From Amaranthus tricolor (taxonomy: Eukaryota; Streptophyta; Magnoliopsida; Caryophyllales; Amaranthaceae): DNA of 64,000 bases. Each line of letters begins with the position of its first letter. Within the stretch, counting starts at the first letter, position 1. The notes under the pieces are model-generated. The model saw only the letters and a list, made by a program, of their open reading frames with translations. It did not search any database and was not told the origin of the DNA. The translations under genes and the position numbers were made by a program. This document shows positions 1 through 14,159 of this stretch, piece after piece. The stretch covers positions 20,201,446-20,265,445 of the forward strand of contig NC_080051.1 of the NCBI RefSeq assembly GCF_026212465.1, given 5' to 3'.

Positions 1-2157
<2,157 letters not shown>

Positions 2158-4724
2158 CATGATTTGGTATGAAAGTACTGTAGTAGCCAGAAAATAACAG
2201 AGGTGTAAGACCTTCTTCTCCATGATTATCTCACTGTCATAGCATATTATTCTCCATGATCATACATCTGTGATACAAATCACAAAATGAAGAAAAACAA
2301 GAAATAAAAATATTTCATATCAACAAATCTGACATAAAAATTATACTCAAACAACAATAACATATTTTTTCAGATTAATAATATTCATTAACTAGTTAAA
2401 CGATAAAATAAAAGACAAAAAATTACGTTTTTTCAGATTTATATTTTTTATTAACCATAAAAAAATTGAAAGAAACAACAATAACATAAATTTTAATAGT
2501 AAAGAATAATGAAAAACGTGAAATTCAAAGCTACAGTAAATAAAAATTCAAAGCAAAAGTATAGATATAAACAAATTCATGATACATTTTTCCATATTTA
2601 TGATCGATTGCATTTGCATACATATATATAAAAAAATTAGAGCAAAGCTAAATAAAGATGAACATAATTCATAAACTAAACAATCTATTAAATAACATTT
2701 TCTTCACATAATCTAAAAAAATCATCAATTAAATGAAGAGATTTATGATCCAAAAAAAAAAAAATCAAATTTATGGAATGAAGAGGAAAAAGAAAAGAGA
2801 AATGTTTTTGATGTGAATGACAAAAATGGAGAGACCTTGAGTTGTGCAACTGTGAGTTTTGATTTTTTTTTTTACTGACATAAAACTTTACCCTATAGGG
2901 GGCCAGAATTCTAGTACTCCAAATATAGGGGTAAAGAAATATAGACTTTATTTATTTACCTTTAATACAGGCTTTATATTATGGGTTATTAAGTACTAGA
3001 TTACTATTTCCACCCTAGTCCATTCAATATAGGCGACCTAAGTAATAAGTCATTTTTAAGGTGGGAATGGTGTATCTATGGTGTTATTGAATTGTTTTTA
3101 GATTTTTGAATTTTGATTAATTTACCAATTAGTCATTAGGGTTGTTGACTTTGGGGTTTTCAAATTGGGTGAATTTGTTGACATGAAGGGCATATTTGAT
3201 TTAAAGGATTTGTTTTTGAAATTAAGGTTGTTGAATTGGGTATGTTGTAATTAGGATTGCTAATAGTGATTAATATATAGTAATGATTGTGTTGTTGAGT
3301 TGCAAAGGGATAGGTATTTAAAAAGATTTATCCCTCCGTTTTATAATGTTTTTCCTGTTTAGAATATTTTATTTTGGAGAGAGAAATTTGATTAAGATTT
3401 TTAAGACATATAAATGATGAAATATATCCATGTGAGATCTCGTTAAATATCTCAACTCTACCAGTTGTCTAATTACATATGTGTGCACAATCGGTCATTC
3501 GTCTATGCACAAATAAACTTCTTTGCATCAAATTTTCGATTATGTACTTAAACAACCGTTTTATTACTCTTATTTCATGCAGAAACAATAATTCCCCAAT
3601 GATGTTCAAATTCCAAAACTGTAGAACAATTAAATAAAGGGTCGAATTCCACTGGATACACTTAAATAACACCCCTTGCAACTTTTTTGTTGCCAACCAC
3701 ATAATTTGTTAACAATATTCTACACATCAATTGCTATATGTCATACACATAACAAATTTTGAACATCTAAATTTAGGTATGCAATGCATTAGTTCAATAT
3801 ATATTAAATAAAACAAATACTCCTATTTAATAGAAATTGATAAATACATGAAAGCTGCACGTAACCCCTCATCTCGGTCAATCTCAATTACATTAGGAGT
3901 TTAAACACCCCAAGTAAATCACTGAACCTTTCCAACACTCAAGTGTATGGAACTGTCACTTCATCCCTCATCAGACATGCTACAAAGAAGAGTGGTTTGT
4001 TAGGGTCATACCAACAATCACACATAGCGATTACTTCTTACTATTTGTTTTTATCGATCAATACAACATAATACCATGTATACGAATAAATGGAATTGAT
4101 ATAGGATTTGCAATCACTAACTCAGTCATTTGTCCATCACTATTCTTATCCATCCAAGCTACATAATTGTGCTTTATTTGGGGAGCATAAACTTTAAGGT
4201 AATTTTAGCATATTTAAAGCTTCTAAATGAAATGTCGACTTCAATATGTCTCTAATTGTTTTAAGAAAAATAAAAATTACCTATTATTATTGGTAGTTAT
4301 AGTTAAAAACTAAAAGTCTTTTAAAAATTTAAATGATACAAAGTTGAGAGTTTTTATAAGAAATGTGAAAAGACTTTTAAAATTAGACTAAAAAAGGTGA
4401 AAACTTAATTAAAAACCCGGTGAAGCAACTGGTATTAGCTTACTAATTACTCATTTACTATAGTCTTGTATATCAGCAATGCACCATTAATAGGCTGCTA
4501 ATGGCATGAGGAATTTTCAAGAAAGCCAACTAGTGTACGTTACACCAAGATTACAAATTGGAACCGTGTGAGAGCGCGTCAGGAGTCAGGACTCGGATTG
4601 TATACTTCATTTGTCACCGAGTGATTATGACATTCAATTGATAATATAAATATCAAGAAAATAGCACGGGTTATATACTTTATAGTTTATACACATAGAA
4701 TGAAAAGCCTAAGAAATAGGAGAA
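2158..4724. other. AT-rich stretch, no gene recognised
   Basis: Very AT-rich DNA with short A and T runs. A minus-strand frame of 77 codons at 3469-3702 shows no recognisable domain and no gene context. A CCCTCCGTTTTAT string near 3332 resembles one end of a Stowaway MITE, but I cannot find its partner. Confidence 0.5.
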
Positions 4725-4730
4725 GTTGAG

Positions 4731-5287
4731 CGTGGGATCGGATCAAGTTAGACTCAGATTTATATTTTATTTTTTATTGGATTTAGATACACATATAGAT
4801 TTATAGGGTTCAAAAATTATGGACCCAGAGGCAGACTTTTAGAGTCTGGATTTTGGTCCAAAAGAATATATTTTTTTCTAAAAGTTTTTTAAAAACATAT
4901 TATACAATTTTTGTACATTCGTATAAAATAATTTAAATATTTTCAATTAACAATTAAAGATCTTCGCTAATACTTATACCGATTGAGTGACCAAATATAT
5001 GAAGTTTTCCAACATTTAAGTTTTTAAAACAAATCATTCATCAAGTCTTTCGATTTTTAAGTACCGATATAACAACCACATTTCAAATAATATAAATAGA
5101 CAAAGTTCCGAATCACGTAATGTTTCAAAATATAACAAAAAAGTAAATGGGTCAATGAGTAGGATTCAGGTCTCAAACGTGTGAATCCAGACCTATAAAA
5201 TTCAAAAATAAGTGGAACCAGACCCTTAAATTAGGATCGGACTGGATTTAGACCCTTGAAATTTAAGACTCATGCCGATTCTATGAT
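4731..5287 (+). mobile_element. hAT-like MITE family copy A
   Basis: Same family and orientation as the copy at 49802-50439. It shares the internal block that runs from an ATTGAGTGACCAAATATATGAAG-like string (about 4983) through AACATTTAAGTTTTTAAAAC and ACAACCACATTTCAAAT to the AAATAAGTGGAACCAGACCC end. Both ends are eroded, so the limits are approximate and no target duplication can be read. Confidence 0.6.
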
Positions 5288-5289
5288 TA

Positions 5290-7500
5290 AATGATTAAAA
5301 ATTAAAGAAAAAAGTGTCTGCCGCTAATAAAATAATTTTAGTAAAATTAAAAGAAAATAAAACTCTAGCAAATTAAAAAATTTAGATAAAATAGATATGC
5401 GAGTAATAGATCGTAATAGTGACCCAATAGATTTTTTCCGTCATTTTGGTTCGACACCAATACAAATAACCGGTTAAATTCATGGTGGACGCATTTAAAG
5501 TGGCAATATTCATATATTTAGGTGTCCTTTTGAAAAGTATCATTTTTTGAGTCACCTTTTTGGTTTTATCCGACAAATACTATCTTCAAGACTTCAACGA
5601 TGATTTTGTAAACATCATGGAAACTTCTGCTAATTTAGACAATTTTCCATGTTATAGCCGTAAGCACTCCGTTTGCCAATAATCTTAAATTTCAAAGAAT
5701 TAAATTCATTGTTAATTGCATGGATGAGATTTGGCTCAAGTTTGTCTAAATAAATGGTGACCTAATTCATTTAATTATTTAAATTTTTTTAATTTTTTAT
5801 ATGTATTATGGTGATGGATGTCTCATCCTCAATCAAGCGTTTTCCTTTGCAGCATCTTATTACAATATAATGCCACTTTTAAAGTTGCATTAGTTAAATA
5901 TGAATTTTGTGAAGGATAAAAGGATAATTAGAGGAAAACATGTATTTTTTACGAGTTTTGTCAAGTGTAATCACAGCAAATTTAGCCTAAATTCTGATTA
6001 TCTTCACCACATTTTAATATGAATTACTGAATGAAAGGTAAAGGTTTGAGATCAAGTAGAAAATTAAATCTTATCTTAATTAGATCATGTATTACTTTGC
6101 TCTATTTAAGATTATAAATTTGATTTTTACTGACTCATTCCTCTACCTCCACTTACTTTAGTCTAACTTACTAACAAATGATTTGAGAGCAAGTTAGAGA
6201 TCCAATAACAATTGTTGTTACTAAATAGTTGAAGAAATGAAATACAAAATGTGGTTATTCTATGAAACAAGAATATAACAAATTATTTTGTAACAATGTA
6301 GTTGTATACTCCGACTGTTTTTAAATTTTTCTATACATTTTGTTATAAGTGGTTCATAATATTTCTGGCTATGATTTATATACCTTTTTGTTTGTCTTAT
6401 TCTAAACCAATAATTAATAAAGTGTTGAAATATTTAGTGAATGTTGGAACATATCCCTTATACCGTCAATTTTTAGTTAATATTCGAGATATTTTTTTAA
6501 AAAATAATAAATAATAAAAAAAATTAAAACAGGAAAATTATTAATTAATAATGTAAAATTTTTAAAATTTAAACAAAATAATAAATTTGTTAAAAAAATT
6601 ATACGTTTAACACTAAAAAAAAAAGAAACAAATTAAGTTTAAATAAAACAAAATAAATAAAATAAAATAAGAAAAAAAAACCCAAAAATTTAGGAGTAGT
6701 TTTAATATAAAAAAAATTTTCAATTTGAAGAACTCATTTACACCGTTACTTAAAAAAATCAAAATTAAACTTCCTTCTTCCATTTCCTAAAATAACTCCT
6801 CATTTAACACCATTATTCTTTTCACTATTCTCTCTAATTCTAACCAGCATTATTTCACCATATCAATTTGTTCTCTTGATTCTTTTTCTCTCATTAATCA
6901 TTTTTTTTCTTTCTTTACACCTATGATCAATTTTTTTTCTCCTTTATAGTATTTTATTTGTAGTCTTTAGCCATTATCTATCTACAATTACAAACAATTA
7001 TAGTACATCAAATATCAAATTCGTAGACGAAGACTACTAGGAACGTACATTTATATTCTAGACTCGTCTTACAAGGTAATTCTCAATGTCCATCAAGTTA
7101 GGATTATCCCGTTATTATTATGTGCTAAGTGATAATTAATGTGTTTAAATGGAAAATGTGATTTTATATGATATTATACCTTTTTATATTTTATTTTCAA
7201 ATTATATTTACTACTAATTTGTGACATATTTAATTTATAATACTATCATTTTGATGAAATTTATATTATTATTATTATTTTAATAATGATTATTTTTTAA
7301 ATGCGATTAAATTTGAAATATTTTAGCTATTAATTCATATTGCCACCAATTGATATTAAAATGGTGAATTGGAAAATGAGATTACAATTGGATATTATTG
7401 AAATATATTTTTATTGGAAAAATTTATGATCTTAAAATAAAATAAATAATGTATATTTGGCTATATGTTTATGTGCTCGCGACTAATTATAAAAAAAATA
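5290..7500. other. AT-rich stretch, no gene recognised
   Basis: No frame here shows a domain. A 70-codon frame at 6302-6514 is Tyr/Phe/Ile-rich, as expected from AT-rich noise. The 6480-6720 part is almost only A and T. Confidence 0.5.
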
Positions 7501-7542
7501 TTAAATTACGTAAAGTGTAATACGAGGGAAATGAAGCTCTAA

Positions 7543-7690
7543 TATTTGTTGTGATCCAAGTATAAGGGTGATGAACAAGTTGCCCTGTTTGGTTAGTATA
7601 GCTGCCGACATGTTATTATTTCTGCTATTTGATACGATGTTTGGTCTTCCTTCTATTTGTTGCGATCCAAGTAGAAGGGGTGTGCACACT
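7543..7690. repeat. Pair of 34-bp imperfect direct repeats
   Basis: The motif TATTTGTTGYGATCCAAGTA is present at about 7544 and again at about 7653, about 109 bp apart. Each is followed by an AAGGG-containing tail. The following 110 bp (to 7800) has a less AT-rich composition (GTAAAGTCTCGGCCTACTGG) and may belong to an eroded LTR. Function unknown. Confidence 0.5.
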
Positions 7691-8334
7691 AAGGTTACCT
7701 GAGACTACTCTACTGGCCTTGATGATTTATTTGGGGGTGATGACCTCTTGATGAAGTAGGTATAAGGGTAAAGTCTCGGCCTACTGGCGTTCGCGTTCCC
7801 TCAAATTTATAAATTGGTTATATGGGTTGTCATTATTAAATATCAAATAAATAAATTGGTTTATTGATATTATATATATATTGTTTTCACAAATTGTTTT
7901 TTATAACTCAGATATATATTATTTTCTAAAATTATATTCAACTCGATTATAATTTTATTTTCTTAAATTATTTTAAAACTAAACTGTTTTACGGGATGAA
8001 GTTAGAATTACTCAATTTCCTGATTTTGGGAGTTTTTTTCCTTGTTTTTCTTGCATTCTAACCACATGAGAATCGTGGAGTGAAGATCACCTAGAAACAT
8101 AGTTTTATTAGTAGTCATGTCTCATGTTGTCTCATCACTCAGTTAAAACTTCACTTTCATTGTAAGAATTATTTAGTATTTAAATTGTATAAAATTATTA
8201 TATATTTGTTTAGCCTTACATTTATTCCTTATCAGGAATAGATGTGGCGGTAACTTTCCCATGATTAGGATTTGGTTTATGCTTTCTTTTAACATGTGTT
8301 TTTTTAAAATTGGACCTAATTATGGGAGTATTAC

Positions 8335-8606
8335 AGTTAGAATATGTAACATATCATGGGGCTTCAACCATCAGCTTAAACTATTGGTTGAGTTAGTTCC
8401 TTGACATGGTATCTGAAGCCAACGTGACAAAATGTCACGGGTTCGAATCTCACCGACCCTTCATTTAAAGTGGAATACTCGGTGCCTATGCGCATCCACA
8501 CTTTTAGCCCAATAGGCTCTCGTGTGAGGGGGCGTGTTAGAGTATACAACATATCTTGGGGCCTCAACCATCAACTTAAGCTTTTGGTTTAGTTGATTCC
8601 TTGACA
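8335..8606 (+). mobile_element. TRIM (terminal-repeat retrotransposon in miniature), copy 1
   Basis: Two 72-bp direct repeats at 8335-8406 and 8535-8606 enclose a 128-bp core. The repeats end in TTGACA; the right one starts TGTTAG, the left one AGTTAG, so it has lost the T. Directly after the left repeat comes TGGTATCTGAAGCC (8407-8420), close to the initiator-tRNA-Met primer binding site used by plant retrotransposons. Directly before the right repeat is a purine-rich GTGTGAGGGGGCG, a good polypurine tract. No protein is encoded. No target duplication is readable. Related copies lie at 40625-40856 and 46690-46908. The structure is seen; naming it a TRIM is inference. Confidence 0.7.
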
Positions 8607-9497
8607 TGAATATAGTGGGAAGAAGCAAGTATTGAAGCTTAATTCTCAACTGCTTTAAACATAAAAAGCAAGGATGAAACGAACAAAGTGAATCATGCTC
8701 AAACGAGCTGATACACATTCGAGCATCACTGAGCACTTTTATGCTTATTCAAGCATTTTGTTTTTCATGGAGCATTAATAAATTTTTGTAGCTTCTGTTT
8801 GATGATTTTAGCATTGGCTCGTTTGAGCACACTTGTAAAAACATATATTTTTGTGAATGAAAACTTTGTTTCGTGGATGTATATGTTGTCACGTAAGCAT
8901 ATATTTTCAATCTTAACTAATATTTTAAGAGGTTATCAAATATGAAATCAAGAGATGAAATCATCCATATAACACTATACATGCATATATAAGGAATTTT
9001 ATAAACTTTTTATAAAAATTCTAGTTTTATCATGTTCTTGAATAAAAAATTATTTATTCTATTCATGTTGTACTAAATGATTTTGTGTAATTGTTTGTAT
9101 ATTGTCGTGAATATCACTTAGTATTCTCACGTATCATTGTGAAAAATATCACAAATAGGAAATTTTTACATGCCCACAACTAATTATCAGGTTTTCGAGT
9201 AACTTGGTGTTGTAAACTTATCTTCAGGGTCTTATACAATTTGGTGATTAAATAAAAAAAGGAGTTCATTACTATCCATCCAATGAAATACAAATATATA
9301 ATACCCTTGTAATTTTCTTTAATATTATATCTAATATAAAGTAGGTTTTTTGGATTTAAAATCAAGGAAAAAAATGATATATTATTCTTCCATCAAATAT
9401 CAAGGCAAAAGGAAATTATTAGAAAAAAATAGAAATTAAAAGGCAATCATCCATTAGGCCCTTACCATAATGTTAAAAATATAACTGTTAAAAAAAG
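8607..9497. other. No gene recognised
   Basis: AT-rich unique-looking DNA. Short frames at 8461-8736 and 9180-9365 have no domains and partly overlap the TRIM. Confidence 0.45.
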
Positions 9498-10298
9498 TGT
9501 CAATAATCTTAATGATGACGTTAACTTTAAACATATAATCGAACATGCTTTGTCTTGTACTTTAGAGAGGGTCGATAAAGATGTGTCGGATATGGGTGAT
9601 TTAAGGTTTGGAACAATTGATAAGAGTTGCTTGATCAAAGCAACAAAGAAAGAAGCAGACTGAGAGTGGCTCGACCAATCGCTCGATCGAGTAAAGTCTT
9701 GCTCAACCGGTCGAGCGGTGTTAGCTCGATCGAGCAAGGTGTGCAGAACAAGTCAGTAGCTTCACTGGAAGCTTGCTCGACCAAGCGAGGTAGTGGCTCG
9801 GTCGAGCGGAAGTTCAGCAGACTACATTGGATCCTATTTTTAGTCAGAATTTGTAGTGACTATGTAATAATGTGGTGCATTACTCTATTATTGTAATGTT
9901 TATTGTCATATTTAATTAGGATGTTAATTGGGATGTTTACATGTGAGTTTATGGTGATTTATGAAGGAATACTAAGAGTAATGAATATCTTTCCTATAAA
10001 TAGGATTCATCACTCATAGTAACATTCACCACAAAACACACATATTGTTGAGAGGGCTATTGCATTGTTAGAAACTTGAAGGTGTTCCTACTTTGCTTTA
10101 GTATTTGTGGTCTTGAGAGCTTGTTCTCAAGATAAGGGAGGTTTATTATACTTGTAATTGTTGAATTCTTTGTAATAAATTATATTTGAGAGGGAGGTAT
10201 TCAAAATATCTCATAAACACTTGTGTTCATCTTTTGCATTATATTTTTCATTTGTTTTTCATTGTTGAACCTCTTTAAGACTTTCGTTTTCAATAACA
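9498..10298 (+). mobile_element. Copia-type solo LTR with GCTCGATCGAGC palindrome cluster
   Basis: The segment starts TGTCAATA and ends CAATAACA, flanked on both sides by AAAAG (9493-9497 and 10299-10303), a possible 5-bp target duplication. A TATA box (TATAAATA) lies at 9995-10002. Positions 9667-9812 hold many copies of GCTCGATCGAGC-like palindromes (GCTCGATCGAG, CGACCGGTCGAGC and similar). The left limit could instead be near 9608 (TTTGGAACAATTG resembles a copia LTR start), because A-rich flanks can mimic a target duplication. A reading frame across 9471-9660 is open, but I do not recognise it. Confidence 0.55.
9995..10002 (+). promoter_or_regulatory. TATA box of the solo LTR
   Basis: TATAAATA in the context TTCCTATAAATAGGATTC, placed as expected between the U3 palindrome cluster and a leader-like region. 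Confidence 0.5.
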
Positions 10299-10303
10299 AA
10301 AAG

Positions 10304-10849
10304 TAATTTATGCACCAAAAATAAACATAGAGCCGTTTTCCACTCTTCACTTCCATTTCCGCTACATGCCAAATTAATTTGTAATCACTTGCGTCTTGCT
10401 ATGATGGAGCGGCATTTTGCACATTTGGAATTAATAACACAGTTTTCTTTTTTTATGCATCCTTTTAATTTATAAAAAAAGCATTTTACATTCACTTTTT
10501 ATAATGCTCCTTTCTCAGTGAATTCTTCTCTTTCAGACCAATCTTATAAAGAAATTTTAAACAATATTATAAATAATTCATCAACACTTCAACCAAAATT
10601 GGAGGACTTGGATAGTTTTTTATATTCAGATCAAGTTAGAATAGAGAAAAATGCCCAAAATCGATTGAGAAAATGCCATTCTTTCGAGCTGGAGGTCTTG
10701 TACATCCTTTGTGTCATTAAATCATTATGTACGATAGAGCGAGCAAAGATAGAGCTAGTGAGCAATCGAATACTTTGCTCATCCAATTGAGCAATCCGGT
10801 AGAAATAGTTTTTCTTTATAATACATTGTTTGTTTTGGGCAATGAACAT
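10304..10849. other. No gene recognised; GAGC-rich LTR-like scrap at 10735-10800
   Basis: A 90-codon frame at 10518-10790 has no recognisable domain. The sequence GAGCGAGCAAAG...GAGCAATCGAATAC...GAGCAATCC resembles a decayed version of the palindrome cluster in the neighbouring LTR. Confidence 0.35.
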
Positions 10850-10869
10850 GTTTTATGAATCATAGTTAA

Positions 10870-11440
10870 TAGTCCAATATGCCGCTCAAGAGAGAGAGTC
10901 CCGGGGGAGAGAACTGCGGACATATCATATCCATATCCCCTTCAAGAAAAGGGCACGAAGAAATGCGCCCACTTAATTTATTTTCTAAAGGGTAGGTTCC
11001 TCCAGGAAAAGGTGATTGATACCAAATACACTTGGAAAAGACACTTGTTTACTTCCAACGCACACAACAGATATTAAAATTGTTGTCGAGCCAAGATAAC
11101 AAAAGCAAATGGAAAACATAAAATAAATAAAAGAAACTGAATAAGACTCTGGAAAAAAAATAAAAGGTACGCCAAAACTATAAGAAGTGTAAAACGCAGA
11201 TACTACGCCTCCAGCTACTTTTATCATCGGTCTGGTCCTCAAGTGCAACTTATGCAAGTCAATTTTTATTTGCTCCTTCAACATTCTTTTATGTCTAACC
11301 CGACTTCTCTTTCCCTCACTATAAGGCTTTCCACCATTCTTGATGAGGCGTCTGTAGTCTTTTTCTTAACATGTCCAAACCACCTCAGCTTGTTTTTACC
11401 AATTTTTCGGACAAAGGAGCGACCTCTAACCACTCTCTCA
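10870..11440 (-). pseudogene. 3' end of an RTE-clade LINE, decayed
   Basis: On the minus strand the sequence encodes LRWFGHV, the motif found downstream of the reverse transcriptase in RTE-type plant LINEs. A Lys-rich stretch follows, then a LKEQIKIDLHKLHL segment (about 11285-11240) that matches the family's C-terminal GRPK-W..-I..DL..L region. The 3' part contains a CTCCCCCGGGACTC / GGACATATCATATCC stretch like RTE 3' tails. Several stops interrupt the frame. The EN and RT domains are missing. Assignment rests on motif recognition. Confidence 0.55.
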
Positions 11441-11643
11441 ACTCCTAGTTCCTGTTATTTTTTGCACCACTTTCCATTTTAATTTCTTCCACAAATTTTG
11501 CATCATTTTTTTTGGCAATGGTCTTACTGTCATTCTTTTAATTTCATCCACAAACTTATACTCTCTCTCCATCTTAATTATTTATTTCTATCATCTACTT
11601 GTTTTTTTTTCTTATTCTCCAATTCAATTGCCCTTTCCACTAA

Positions 11644-12014
11644 GGACATGCTTGGATTGAGTATAAATATTTAAGGGGGGAAATAAAGTCAAACTAATGA
11701 AATGAAAGCAAATAGAGATGCATTGAAAGTAGTTGTGATAGTTGTAAAGAAGGTAAAATGAGCATGAAATAAACATAAAGAAGGAAAAAGAATATGATTT
11801 TCCCTATTATGGAGGTAATGCATTCCCTTACCCTCCCCTAAGATAAATGTTTACTCCACAAAATTGAAAACTCATTTTATTTGTCATTACATTGCAACTA
11901 TTCTTTCACCTCTACAACAATCAAATTTCACTAATTTCTCAATATTTATCAACTTTATTTTCTTATTTTGACTTTTTTACTTTTTAAATATTTACACTTA
12001 ATCCAAACATGCTC
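11644..12014. mobile_element. Tourist-like (PIF/Harbinger) MITE, 371 bp
   Basis: Flanked by TAA on both sides (11641-11643 and 12015-12017). Inverted termini of about 30 bp: GGACATGCTTGGATTGAG at the left against GAGCATGTTTGGATTAAG at the right (reverse complement), both running on into a TATAAATATTTA-like string. TAA duplications are typical of PIF/Harbinger. No coding capacity. Confidence 0.75.
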
Positions 12015-12044
12015 TAAATTTCACGTATTTGCACTATGTGCAAA

Positions 12045-12117
12045 ATAAAAGGCAGAGGAAATACATTTTACCTTTAACATATTCAGAGGAAATACATTTT
12101 ACCTTAACATATTCATA
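12045..12117. repeat. 33-bp tandem duplication
   Basis: CAGAGGAAATACATTTTACC followed by TTTAACATATT occurs twice in a row, differing by one T. Otherwise 12018-13782 holds no recognisable gene. Confidence 0.8.
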
Positions 12118-13095
12118 CATTTAGTGTATAGGGTAGAAAAATTGATATATTCCTCTTTTGAGAAAGTAATAAGCTAAATTTAGATATAGGGAGAGTGTTT
12201 AAAAATTATACCCAGTTTATAAAAACTTTTCAACAAGGACCTTTAATTTGACCAAATCCAACCCATCCTCCAACTAAGTGACTCATGTACATGTGTGTTT
12301 TCACCATTAATTCCCCACGTGTAATTGACCGTCCACAATCGGCATAAAGTATCTTTTACCCGATATTATTTTTTTTTTGACTAATATTACAAATAATTAC
12401 GTATAGCAGAGTAAATATTAAAAAGTGGTTTGCTCCCGCCAGTTTTGAAAAAGAGTGGCTGCATTTCGTCTTAAAAAATAAACGTAAGAGTTAATAGGAT
12501 GGGGATGATTGATGCTGGTCATGGAATGGAGGCTTCGTATTTTCTACGTAATCTACAAACCTTATACTCCATTTCGTATAGCGGTTTAAAGTATTAAGAA
12601 TAGCGCTTCAATATACAACACTTTATTCTATTTAATGAACAACACATACACCAACATAAATTATAATTGGTCTGCTATTTTAAGTCTTTTAAATCTTTTT
12701 TTGTAAGATGGTGTATTTGTGTATATAAATATTTTGCACATTCAATCGAATCTAGGTAAGTCGTGATTATCATTTATAATATAATAACTTATAATTGTAT
12801 AAAACTTAACATAAATTATCTAAATAATCAATTATAATGGACCGAAACATAAATTATGTAAAATTGAAAAATGTAGAACATAACCTTTTAATGGACCAAA
12901 TACAATTGAAATGGACATAAGCATAATTTATGTAAAACCTAATACATAATAAGTCTTTTTGCCATACCTCAAACTTTAATAATTCTAAGTTACACTAAAT
13001 ATTATTAAAATTTGTCTTACTCAATTTCTAATAACCTTACTTTACAATGTTGGTTCTCAATTCCGGCTTAGTGATCGAACTGTTTGTACTAGTGT

Positions 13096-13182
13096 TATGT
13101 ATAATGCTATGTATAATATGTCCGAGATTAAATTTGTTATGTATAATGCTATGTATAATATGTCCGAGATTAAATTTATTTA
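13096..13182. repeat. 43-bp tandem duplication
   Basis: Two consecutive copies of a unit starting TTATGTATAATGCTATG and ending GAGATTAAATTT. The 64-codon frame across it is only the repeat translated. Confidence 0.85.
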
Positions 13183-13782
13183 AAAGTTTAGCTTGTAGTA
13201 TTATGATTGAGTATTTTATTTTAAAGTCTATTCTAAAATGATTTGCAGTTCGATTTGGTCTAAATAATTAATAAGTGAGCAGATTAAAAATTTTATTTTT
13301 CTTAAAAAAAAAAACAGACCATACCAAATACTCAAACTACAATTTGATTCGCTTGCATTTGTGATTTAGATCAAATATTATTCGTCTAACAACTAATTTT
13401 TATTTACAAAAATCAATAAAGTAAACATTTAGGGTGCATTTTCAGTGAATATAGAAAATGTCCATCTTTTCTTAATTTGAAAGGGTAGAAAAAAACATGT
13501 AATTATTGATTTTCATCAAAGAGAGTAATAAATCATAAATCATAGATCATAATTCGCAATACATAATTGGCAATTCATAATTCATAATGAATAAAAGCCT
13601 TGGAAGAAAAGTCTACCTCCTAATTCTAACACAGTACATCATTAGACATTATATATCATTATAAAGAAACCAAGTATCCTTTACCCTTAAGCTTACACAA
13701 AATTATACTACTAGATTATTAAAGTTAGTTTGCTTTGCAAAAGAAACTACGGGTCAAAAGTTAAAAAAATAAATTATAAAAT

Positions 13783-14012
13783 AGCTAGTCTCCTTGAGAC
13801 TGCTTCTATGAGAGACTTTTTCAGGCTCAACCTATTAAATTTTAATGTCCACTTATTGTATTATACTTAATACCTTCTTATAATATATTTAATGCCTACC
13901 GAAAAAGAACTTAAAATACTTATTTACAATATATTTTCTTTATAGTTTCCTTTTTGGACCAGCCTAATTGGAGTTCGTCTTTCAAAAAGACCGTCTCTTA
14001 CAAGAATTTATG
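13783..14012 (+). mobile_element. MITE of the GAGACGGTCTC family, copy 1
   Basis: Starts AGCTAGTCTCCTTGAGAC and ends AAAAAGACCGTCTCTTACAA. Internal blocks CAACCTATTAAATTTTAATG, a TTAATACCT block and a TTTAATGCCTA block match, in order, the reverse complement of 23945-24160. Limits are approximate. The family also has shorter relatives near 18985 and 24216. Confidence 0.6.
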
Positions 14013-14093
14013 ATTACAAAATATATTCAATATTTAATAAATTGGAATACTGATTGATCACATCCACTAGTTGTATGTCTGTGATGATTCATC

Positions 14094-14121
14094 AATAATA
14101 ATAATAATAATAATAATAATA

Positions 14122-14159
<38 letters not shown>
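14094..14159. repeat. (AAT)n-(ATT)n inverted microsatellite
   Basis: About nine AAT units followed directly by about twelve ATT units, so the tract can fold as a hairpin. The LINE coding sequence begins directly after the last ATT. Confidence 0.95.

Noticed and set aside
7501..7689. 62-codon minus-strand frame with repeated LGSQQI
   Set aside because: The protein repeat simply reflects the 34-bp direct DNA repeat; no start context or homology.
8335..8606. SINE interpretation of the TRIM
   Set aside because: GGGTTCGAATCTCACC in the core looks like a tRNA box B, but the two 72-bp direct repeats with primer site and purine tract fit a retrotransposon better.
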